Assembly (NCBI GenBank): GCA_016721085.1
Contig: JADKJI010000054.1
Location: forward strand, 1-13,028
From: Chitinophagaceae bacterium
GTDB taxonomy: Bacteria; Bacteroidota; Bacteroidia; Chitinophagales; Chitinophagaceae
Direction: 5' to 3'
DNA: 13,028 bases
Positions 8,028 to 13,028 of the stretch are shown one piece after another. The position numbers were made by a program, and so were the translations under genes. The notes beneath the pieces were generated by a model that searched no databases, was not told where the DNA came from, and saw nothing but the letters and a program-made list of their open reading frames with translations. Position 1 is the first letter of the stretch; every line of letters begins with the position of its first letter.

Positions 8028-8427
8028 TAGTTGGTTTGATATTTGTTTTGCTTGTGGATGGGTCTTTATCTAAAAGTAATATCACTACTATTCCAAGCGT
8101 ATAGGCTAGTATATCCTTCCATTCAAATCCATAGCCTAAAACAGTTTTCGCCAATATATTATTGGAAAGGCCTATTTTATCAATGATATTGATGTATTGT
8201 AGCGTTTCGATCAAATAGGAAAAGAGAAGTACGCATATTCCTATCTTCCAGGGATTAGTTTTTATAAAAGCCCTGACTCCGAAATAAAGCATTATCACTA
8301 CCAGGAAATCAACCCAGTATGGTCTTATTATGGAATCTCTCACGAATAATGCAATTAATACTTCTGCAATAAATAAGATAACAGCGTAGGTGAAGTATTT
8401 GAGATTAAAACGTAACATATTTATCAA
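8005..8427 (-). CDS. DUF2809 family membrane protein
   Basis: A 140-residue protein with four membrane segments (about residues 9-27, 34-52, 61-77 and 105-122). Features matching DUF2809 include the second helix with FLVVIMLYFGVRAF, the ETLQY motif at the end of the third helix, LSNNILAKTVLGYGFEWKDILAYTLG before the last helix, and a short polar tail. The function is unknown. It is 48 bases downstream of the start region of the KefB-named protein's stop and on the same strand, so the two may be co-transcribed. Two methionines lie close together (Met1 and Met4); either could be the start. Confidence 0.8.
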   Translation of the reverse strand: MINMLRFNLKYFTYAVILFIAEVLIALFVRDSIIRPYWVDFLVVIMLYFGVRAFIKTNPWKIGICVLLFSYLIETLQYINIIDKIGLSNNILAKTVLGYGFEWKDILAYTLGIVVILLLDKDPSTSKTNIKPTINERQVP

Positions 8428-8475
8428 TCTACCAATGATAAGTTATAGATATTATTTAATTAGATATTGTGGAGT

Positions 8476-8814
8476 TTAATCCCATAAAGTACCATCTAAT
8501 CCTAAAATCATACCAATCCAAAGAATTATTAAATAACCAATGATACTTGCTCCGATAGCTATAATATTCCACCATCTTCCTCTATTTCTAAATTTTTCCA
8601 TCATATAATAGAAGAAACCACCTAAAGCTCCAGCAATAGGAACAATCAATAAAGGTTTTAATATCCAGAATTTACCCCATTCTGGTTTAGGATTATTAAC
8701 GCCATATAAGAATAGGCTTATCAATAGTAAGGCTATACAAGCTCCGATGAGCATGCGTTTTATGATACCACCATTTTGTGGTGTAAGCGATTTTCTAGTA
8801 TTATGGCCGTTCAT
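8476..8814 (-). CDS. Three-helix membrane protein often auto-named 'potassium transporter KefB'
   Basis: The frame is open from 8895, but the ATG at 8812-8814 (MNGHNTRKS) is the better start: the 27 residues before it look unlike a real N-terminus (serine/phenylalanine/histidine rich, no family resemblance), and from here the protein has 112 residues as in its relatives. Three membrane segments lie at about residues 19-39, 52-73 and 85-107, ending in ILGLDGTLWD. Homologues in Bacteroidota are often labelled KefB by automatic annotation, but there is no cation/proton antiporter domain or nucleotide-binding domain, so the name should not be taken as function. It lies upstream of DUF2809 on the same strand. 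Confidence 0.75.
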   Translation of the reverse strand: MNGHNTRKSLTPQNGGIIKRMLIGACIALLLISLFLYGVNNPKPEWGKFWILKPLLIVPIAGALGGFFYYMMEKFRNRGRWWNIIAIGASIIGYLIILWIGMILGLDGTLWD

Positions 8815-9008
8815 GATGTGGCATGGAAGAGATTGATTTCTATGGCTAAAAGTACTTTGAAATACAAAGTAAGAGAAACTTCTTGTAAATTGCAAGAATA
8901 AATTCTATGAATGGCATTCTTTACCTAAAAGCTGTGGTTGTGGTAATGTATAACCATTAGAAATTCATAGTTGAGTCGAAAAGTGGAATTGAAGCACTCT
9001 GCTGGGAC
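8815..9008. other. Intergenic region with an 8-base inverted repeat
   Basis: Between the VanZ stop and the start chosen for the KefB-named gene. CTATGAAT (8905-8912) is mirrored by ATTCATAG (8963-8970), and inside them TTACC (8921-8925) can pair with GGTAA (8942-8946). The fold is possible but thermodynamically weak as far as can be judged by eye. It might be an mRNA leader structure for the minus-strand gene. Confidence 0.3.
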
Positions 9009-9410
9009 TTAGTTTTCTTTATCTGGTCTTGATTTTTTGTAAATACTGAAAATAACAGCGTAAACCAGCCAGATGAGTGAGAATATAATAAGTCCTTTCA
9101 GGTTGGCTGCAACATCTTCCACATCATAGCGGCCATGTATTCTGTTATGAAATACTTTGTTGGAATATTCTTGTGACCATTCTATGGCCATACCGAATAA
9201 ATACAGGAACACAAAAATGACAATATGGATTAATACGTTTCTTTTTGCGAAAAGGATGTTTAGAAAAGCAGCTGCCAGAAAATAAAATAATGCATGTAGT
9301 TCTTTGTCGTAATGCCTGAATGAGGAGGGCAATTTAATCATGAAACCAATAATCGCAATGGCGAAACAGAATAAGGCTATAAGAATTTTGATCCAGGGAC
9401 TTAGTTTCAT
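9009..9410 (-). CDS. VanZ-like family membrane protein
   Basis: A 133-residue VanZ-like protein with four helices (about residues 7-25, 38-55, 62-79 and 107-126). Family features seen: DKELHALFYFLAAAFLN at the second helix, then GMAIEWSQEYSNK with the conserved IE-x-x-Q, and HGRYDVEDVAANLKG where the conserved (R)-x-x-D-x-x-D-x-x-x-N-x-x-G pattern is complete. VanZ itself confers low-level teicoplanin resistance; most family members have no known role and no link to resistance is implied. It is 110 bases downstream of DUF4256 and follows a possible terminator, so it may have its own promoter. The frame is intact. Confidence 0.85.
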   Translation of the reverse strand: MKLSPWIKILIALFCFAIAIIGFMIKLPSSFRHYDKELHALFYFLAAAFLNILFAKRNVLIHIVIFVFLYLFGMAIEWSQEYSNKVFHNRIHGRYDVEDVAANLKGLIIFSLIWLVYAVIFSIYKKSRPDKEN

Positions 9411-9469
9411 TACTTAATTTGTGAACACGGCAAAACGAACGAAACATCTTGCTGAGTACTTTAGAAATG

Positions 9470-9505
9470 GTAAAATTAAAATTGAAATCAGAAAGGTATT
9501 TCTGA
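9470..9505 (-). terminator. Possible intrinsic terminator after DUF4256
   Basis: On the minus strand, 16 bases after the DUF4256 stop, TCAGAAA pairs perfectly with TTTCTGA around a TACC loop (9488-9505), followed by a T-rich stretch (TTTCAATTTTAATTTT). The stem has only two GC pairs, so it is weak, but position and orientation suit the end of the dienelactone hydrolase-DUF4256 operon. Confidence 0.4.
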
Positions 9506-9520
9506 AAGCTATGGATTGCA

Positions 9521-10090
9521 TCAAACCCTAATTGAGCCACGAAAACCTCTGGCTGCATAATAAGAATCAGCGCCATTATGATACAGAAAAACGGTATCAT
9601 ACCGACGATCGCAAAAAAGGGCGCCCCCAAGATTTCTTATAGCATCTGGTGTTTGCACCCAGCTGGATGTTTTTAAATCGAATTTACCAGCGGTCTGAAG
9701 TGCTCTGTATTCTTCTTCTGATAGTATTTCTATTCCCATTTCTGTGGCCATGGCTATAGCACTGTTCTTTGGTTTGTTTTCTTTCCTTGCAGCCAACGCT
9801 TCGGCATCATAGCAAAAACTTCTTCTTCCCGACGGGCTTTCTGCTGAACAGTCAAAAAAAACAAACTCTCCGCTTTTTTTGTCAAAGGCTACTACATCTG
9901 GTTCTCCGCCTGTATTTTCCATTTCATTGAGCGACCATAATTTATCTGGGTTAGCATCCAGTTTAACCTGGATTTTAGTCCATTCAAGTCCTTTATGGCG
10001 GTTCATGTTTTTTTCAAACCGGCCTTTTAATGTTGACAGGAGTTCTTCGCGTTGTTTAGCCAATAACTCTTTTTTAGTTCCCTTTGCCAT
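9521..10090 (-). CDS. DUF4256 domain protein
   Basis: A 189-residue soluble protein with the DUF4256 signature over its whole length: a lysine-rich helical start (ELLAKQREELLSTLKGRF), NMNRHKGLEW, LWSLNEMENTGGEPDVV, FVFFDCSAESPSGRRS-x-CYD, and the end segment TSSWVQTP-x-x-IR...GGALFCDRRYDTVF-x-YHNGA-x-SYYAARGFRG. No signal peptide or membrane helix is seen, so it should be cytoplasmic. The function is unknown; conserved acidic, cysteine and arginine residues suggest an enzyme or binding role, but none is established. It starts 22 bases after the dienelactone hydrolase stop and is likely co-transcribed with it. The frame is intact from start to stop. Confidence 0.88.
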   Translation of the reverse strand: MAKGTKKELLAKQREELLSTLKGRFEKNMNRHKGLEWTKIQVKLDANPDKLWSLNEMENTGGEPDVVAFDKKSGEFVFFDCSAESPSGRRSFCYDAEALAARKENKPKNSAIAMATEMGIEILSEEEYRALQTAGKFDLKTSSWVQTPDAIRNLGGALFCDRRYDTVFLYHNGADSYYAARGFRGSIRV

Positions 10091-10112
10091 GGGTAATCAA
10101 TCAATTAATTGG

Positions 10113-10999
10113 TTATTTCAATTTGCTTGTAAAGAATTCGATGGTACGTTGCCAGGCCAGGGTAGCGGCGTCTTTGTCGTAACGAGGTGTGGTATCATTA
10201 TTGAATCCATGGTTAACATTGGGATAGATATAGGCGGTATAATCCTTCTTATTTTCTTTGAGGGCCGCTTCGTAAGCTGGCCAGCCTTCATTGACACGGG
10301 TATCAAGTGCTGCATAATGAAGTAGTAGTGGTGCTTTAATTTGTGGTACTTCTTCTACTGTTGGCTGTCCGCCATAGAAAGGCACTTGGCTGCAAGCTCC
10401 GGAATTCTAACCGCCATCATGTTGGCAATACCGCCTCCATAGCAGAATCCTACAACACCCACTTTGCCATTGCAGTCTTTATGTGCTTTCAGATAGGCAT
10501 AAGCAGCAATAAAATCTTCCTGCATCTCTTTCCTGTCACGTTTGCTTTGTAATTCCCTTCCCGCATCGTCAGTGCCTGGATAGCCACCTAAAGGAGTTAA
10601 GGCATCAGGTGCCAGGGTTATGAAACCTGCCAATGCAGCTCTACGGGCAATATCTTCAATGTGTGGATTGAGTCCTCTGTTTTCGTGTACGACAATAATA
10701 CCCCCCAACGGAGCTTTTGCCGATACCGGCATGGAAAGCAATCCCTTGATGGTGCCGCCTCCTTTGGGAGAGGGATAATTGATGTATTCCGATTTTAAAT
10801 TAGGGTCATCCTTACTTGTTTGGATAGCCCCTACATAATCTGGCATCAGGAAGCTCATAAGGGAGGCAACAGTAAGACTTCCTACTGCATAGGTTGACAG
10901 TTTTTGAACGAAACTGCGTCTGTCAATTCTGTTATGTGCATAGTCATCATACAGGTCGAATACTTCCTGTTTGATATCTTCTTTTTTAATATCACTCAT
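10113..10999 (-). CDS. Dienelactone hydrolase family protein with Tat-type leader, split by a one-base deletion
   Basis: Two overlapping frames (10355-10999 and 10113-10385) make one alpha/beta-hydrolase of about 295 residues. The first gives the N-terminus, the core strands and the nucleophile elbow GFCYGGG (Cys186); the second gives the rest. In repaired numbering the triad is Cys186, Asp233 (AALDTRVNEG) and His264 (NVNHGFNND). The spacings, 47 and 31, match dienelactone hydrolase (Cys123, Asp171, His202). After GCAGCC the next codon has only two bases (AA, plus-strand 10386-10387) before GTGCCTTTC; one added base joins PELAA to VPFYGG. The leader has DRRSFVQK (Arg27-Arg28) and a hydrophobic stretch to about residue 50, a Tat-type signal after an unusually long N-region. 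The physiological substrate is unknown. It is followed by DUF4256. Confidence 0.82.
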
Positions 11000-11202
11000 A
11001 GTATAGCGTTTTTTGGCAACCCTAATTTACATTAATTCCCTTAATGCGATTTTGCTTTCTTTATATTATTAAATCTAGTAATAAATTGTTGGAATGAAGT
11101 TCATATTGTGAATCAGAAATTTCTGGAAATTAATTAAGTAAAACTGAAGTAGTTACTGTTAGTATACTTTCAATTTTTAATCTGCAAAATACCGTTTAGT
11201 AT
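11000..11202. other. Intergenic region upstream of the dienelactone hydrolase
   Basis: AT-rich with no coding character. It should hold the promoter of the hydrolase-DUF4256 pair on the minus strand; no clear -33/-7 pattern could be found. At its edge, just past the TPR gene, AAATAC (11187-11192) can pair with GTATTT (11199-11204); on the minus strand this is followed by TTGC, too weak to call a terminator firmly. Confidence 0.3.
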
Positions 11203-11778
11203 TTACTCCCGGTTTTGTGATGTAATTTCTAAAATGATTTGAGACAACTCGGTACCTTTCCAATTTTCTTGCAGTGAACTAGCGAGCTCTCGTGCTTTTT
11301 GGGGATTCTTTAGAAGAATAAGTATACAATACCTATCTAGATTTTCTCTAGCTTTTGTTCTGCTTGTTATTTTAGAATTATCAATCGAACGGACAAGGAT
11401 TTCGTCGGCAATTGTGTACATTTTTTGAGCCAAAGAAGTATCTATTATTTTCTCGAATAATGCTCCTGATAAAACAAAATAGGAGCTGTTTTGAGGATTA
11501 ATAGTTACCAATTTGCTGCATAGGACCAATGCCTCAGAATATCTATTTTCTTTTAGCAGAATGCCAACTTTGTTTTCATAAGCTCTTGCATAGTTTGAGT
11601 CTGCGGCAATAGCTTTGTCAAAAAGCTCTATAACCTTTTCGTCCTTTTCAAATTTCATCATTAGTGCCACTGCACTATCATTCAAGCTTTTTGCAAGGGC
11701 CAAGTTCTGGGCCAGGGGAGAATGAGTGATAAGTAAGTAAGAAAGTATGAATATGAATATTTTGGGAGAATTTGGCAC
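11203..11778 (-). CDS. Secreted TPR-repeat protein
   Basis: A 191-residue protein with a Sec signal peptide (residues 1-24, ending in PLAQ) and tetratricopeptide-type helices. The clearest repeat is at about residues 47-80 (KVIELFDKAIAADSNYARAYENK), with the A-x-x-x-x-P/DSNYARAYxNK pattern, followed by a second at about 81-115 (YSEALVLCSKLVTINPQNSSYFVLSG). A less regular helical tail follows. TPR domains bind protein partners; the role here is unknown. It is probably periplasmic. It starts 38 bases after the RDD protein stop on the same strand, so the two are likely one operon. The frame is intact. Confidence 0.75.
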   Translation of the reverse strand: MPNSPKIFIFILSYLLITHSPLAQNLALAKSLNDSAVALMMKFEKDEKVIELFDKAIAADSNYARAYENKVGILLKENRYSEALVLCSKLVTINPQNSSYFVLSGALFEKIIDTSLAQKMYTIADEILVRSIDNSKITSRTKARENLDRYCILILLKNPQKARELASSLQENWKGTELSQIILEITSQNRE

Positions 11779-11816
11779 AGGTCGTGATGTTTGTGTTCGA
11801 TTATTATTTTCTCTTA

Positions 11817-12185
11817 CTATTTATGATAATAATCTACTCCATTTATCAAAACGAAAAATCCTGCACATATTTTCTCAAAAAAAGACAATTGTTCCAAATC
11901 GCCATTCAGCAAATGGACCCTGCAGGTTTTCATACCAACGGTGCCATTAAATAATAAAAAAGCAATCATCCTATATATTGCGAATAAAATATAGGCTACT
12001 ATTTCGGGTGCAAGTTGGAAGTGGAATATTGTCAGAATTAAATCTGGGAAATAATACATCAAGGTAAAAGAAGTTGCCAGGGTTATCGCTGAATCAATAA
12101 GGCCAGCAAGGATTTGAATACCCAGCGTTGCTTCCCTGTTTGCTTGTAGAGAATTTGGTATGTCATTTCTATTTCCATGTACCAA
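11817..12185 (-). CDS. Short RDD family membrane protein, start uncertain
   Basis: The open frame (TTG start at 12185, 122 residues) has two membrane helices (about residues 25-46 and 60-80) and the RDD family pattern: a first helix starting G-x-x-x-x-A-G-x-IDSAIT (Asp in helix 1) and, after helix 2, NGTVGMKTCRVHLLNGD with the conserved T-x-G-x-x-x-x-x-x-x-x-x-x-x-G. A third hydrophobic stretch is at the end (FFVLINGVDYY). The start is doubtful: an ATG at 12176-12178 in another frame opens MEIEMTYQILYKQTGK, which would join at ATLGIQILAGLID if one base were added near GGGAAG (about 12135-12140). The function of RDD proteins is mostly unknown; some may be ion transporters. It is upstream of the TPR gene. 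Confidence 0.7.
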   Translation of the reverse strand: MVHGNRNDIPNSLQANREATLGIQILAGLIDSAITLATSFTLMYYFPDLILTIFHFQLAPEIVAYILFAIYRMIAFLLFNGTVGMKTCRVHLLNGDLEQLSFFEKICAGFFVLINGVDYYHK

Positions 12186-12240
12186 AAGATTAGATTTATG
12201 AAAACAAGTTCATTACGTACACTAATATACGGAAAAAATT

Positions 12241-12349
12241 TTCTTGGACAGGATTTAAGGTTTAAAGGAAATACAGGATTTTAATGCGCAGACTTAAATT
12301 ACTAAATATCATCTTGATAATCCTTAAATCCTTAAATCCTGTTTAAGAC
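12241..12349. repeat. REP-like imperfect inverted repeat
   Basis: Left arm 12242-12269 (TCTTGGACAGGATTTAAGG...) and right arm 12321-12349 (TCCTTAAATCCTTAAATCC...) are reverse complements with few mismatches; ACAGGATTTAAGG is shared exactly over 13 bases and the rest aligns with two one-base gaps. A third, shorter copy of the motif (ACAGGATTTTAA, 12273-12284) lies between the arms. AGGATTTAAGGA-type repeats are, from memory, frequent between genes in Bacteroidota. The element sits between the broken membrane gene and the RDD gene and could act as a transcript-end structure. Confidence 0.65.
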
Positions 12350-12375
12350 AATAAAGAAAAAGTGATGTACAAGAA

Positions 12376-13028
12376 TTATAATATGCCATAAATCCCTTTT
12401 GAAATACTCCTCCAAATTTCAGAATCATATACAATCACTTCAAAGCTTTGTTCTAAAATCACGAATAGCCCCCAGAAAAGAAGTGCCGGATGAATTTTGC
12501 CATTTTTAACTTTGTCCCAGATCCAAGCTGTAATAATCAGACTGTCGGCAAGGACAACTGCAAACCATATATCAGGTCTTGGAATTGCCGGAAAATAATG
12601 CCTGAATCTAAACCAGGCAGGCCATAATACAATGATAGTGGCTAATAGCATGAATCGTTTATGGGATGCCGGATCATTTCGTTTCAGAATGCCTAATAGT
12701 ACAAAAAGAAGAAATAGTGAGGCTGATGTAATATTCCCAATCAAGGGGGAATAAGATATTTCGCCAAGACCTTGGCTTAGGTCGCGGGATACTACATATT
12801 TCCCAACAAAAACATCGTAATGCCTATTCCTAAAAGTAATACCAGTTCCTAAGATTCCCAAAATTTGGTGTAGCCGATAATTTCTACATGTATCAGGATT
12901 GTTTGTACCAGGATTAATAAAATCCATGAAAATGCAAAAGCGCCATGAAGGTGGACGATGAAGGGCGCTTCGAAACTCCCATTTATTGATGGAATTATAA
13001 TGTTTTACCAGAAGCCTATGAGTACTGC
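12376..13028 (-). pseudogene. Broken multi-helix membrane protein, function unknown
   Basis: The intact part (to about residue 183 from 12927) is hydrophobic, with helices around ITSASLFLLFVLLGI, FMLLATIIVLWPAW, IWFAVVLADSLIITAW and ALLFWGLFVILEQS, and a conserved-looking motif KRNDPASHKRFMLLAT. Upstream, other frames continue the same protein: GSFEAPFIVHLHGAFAFSW and ILLILVQTILIHV (about 12891-12980), then RNYRLHQILGILG, then LVLLLGIGITMFLLG, then KYVVSRDLSQGLGE. Joining them needs three one-base changes: an added base near 12886, a removed base in TT at 12846-12847, and an added base at 12799-12804. There is also an in-frame stop (TAA) at 13005-13007 where AAA would give FWKNIIIPSING. The 5' end leaves the window. 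The family resembles uncharacterised multi-helix membrane proteins with an HGxxMxxW-type first motif. Confidence 0.6.

Noticed and set aside
8815..8895. N-terminal extension of the KefB-named protein
   Set aside because: The 27 extra residues look non-coding and the ATG at 8814 gives the usual family length.
9334..9630. Open frame of 98 residues on the minus strand with hydrophobic content
   Set aside because: It overlaps DUF4256 and VanZ in another frame; both of those are clear, intact family members, so this is a shadow.
1..13028. Defence system, phage or integrative element
   Set aside because: No nuclease, helicase, methyltransferase, integrase, recombinase or toxin-antitoxin signature was found in any frame.

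Overview
The window looks like a piece of a low-GC Bacteroidota chromosome, most probably Chitinophagaceae or a close relative. This rests on the AT-rich DNA, weak or absent Shine-Dalgarno sequences, and families common in that group: DUF4256, DUF2809, a short VanZ protein, the small protein often auto-named KefB, a short DUF2236/MpaB-like oxygenase, and a dienelactone hydrolase with a twin-arginine leader. The taxonomic call is inference from remembered families, since no marker gene is present. I saw no rRNA, tRNA, CRISPR array, transposase or phage gene.

Layout. Positions 1-2707 (minus strand) hold a membrane/envelope cluster: a PLDc_N-type two-helix protein, a GT39/ArnT-like glycosyltransferase, a six-helix membrane protein, and the start of a one-helix protein that leaves the left edge. 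A 234-base divergent region with a strong stem-loop separates it from 2942-5675 (plus strand), where a secreted zinc peptidase-like protein is followed after 6 bases by a class V PLP enzyme with a twin-arginine leader. An M24 Xaa-Pro-peptidase-like gene converges on them. A small lipoprotein follows (6668-7105, minus), then a DUF2236/MpaB-like gene (7271-8027, plus) whose end overlaps the end of a DUF2809 gene. From about 8005 to the right edge everything is on the minus strand: DUF2809, a KefB-named three-helix protein, VanZ, DUF4256, dienelactone hydrolase, a TPR protein, an RDD protein, and a broken multi-helix membrane protein.

How the genes relate. Most are small housekeeping or envelope genes in pairs or short operons. 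The one coherent theme is processing outside the cytoplasm: a Sec-exported gluzincin beside a Tat-type PLP enzyme, and further on a Tat-type hydrolase. A dedicated novel defence or mobile system is not visible.

The most distinctive feature is the number of single-base reading-frame breaks. At least four genes are split by +1 or -1 changes where both halves clearly belong to one protein (zinc peptidase near 4000, MpaB-like near 7276 and 7316, dienelactone hydrolase near 10387, last membrane gene at three points plus one in-frame stop). A further break is possible at the start of the RDD gene. Several lie in or beside short homopolymers, which fits consensus errors in a long-read assembly, but real gene decay or transcriptional slippage cannot be excluded from sequence alone. 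Repaired coordinates are given in each entry. An inverted repeat resembling a REP element sits at 12241-12349.
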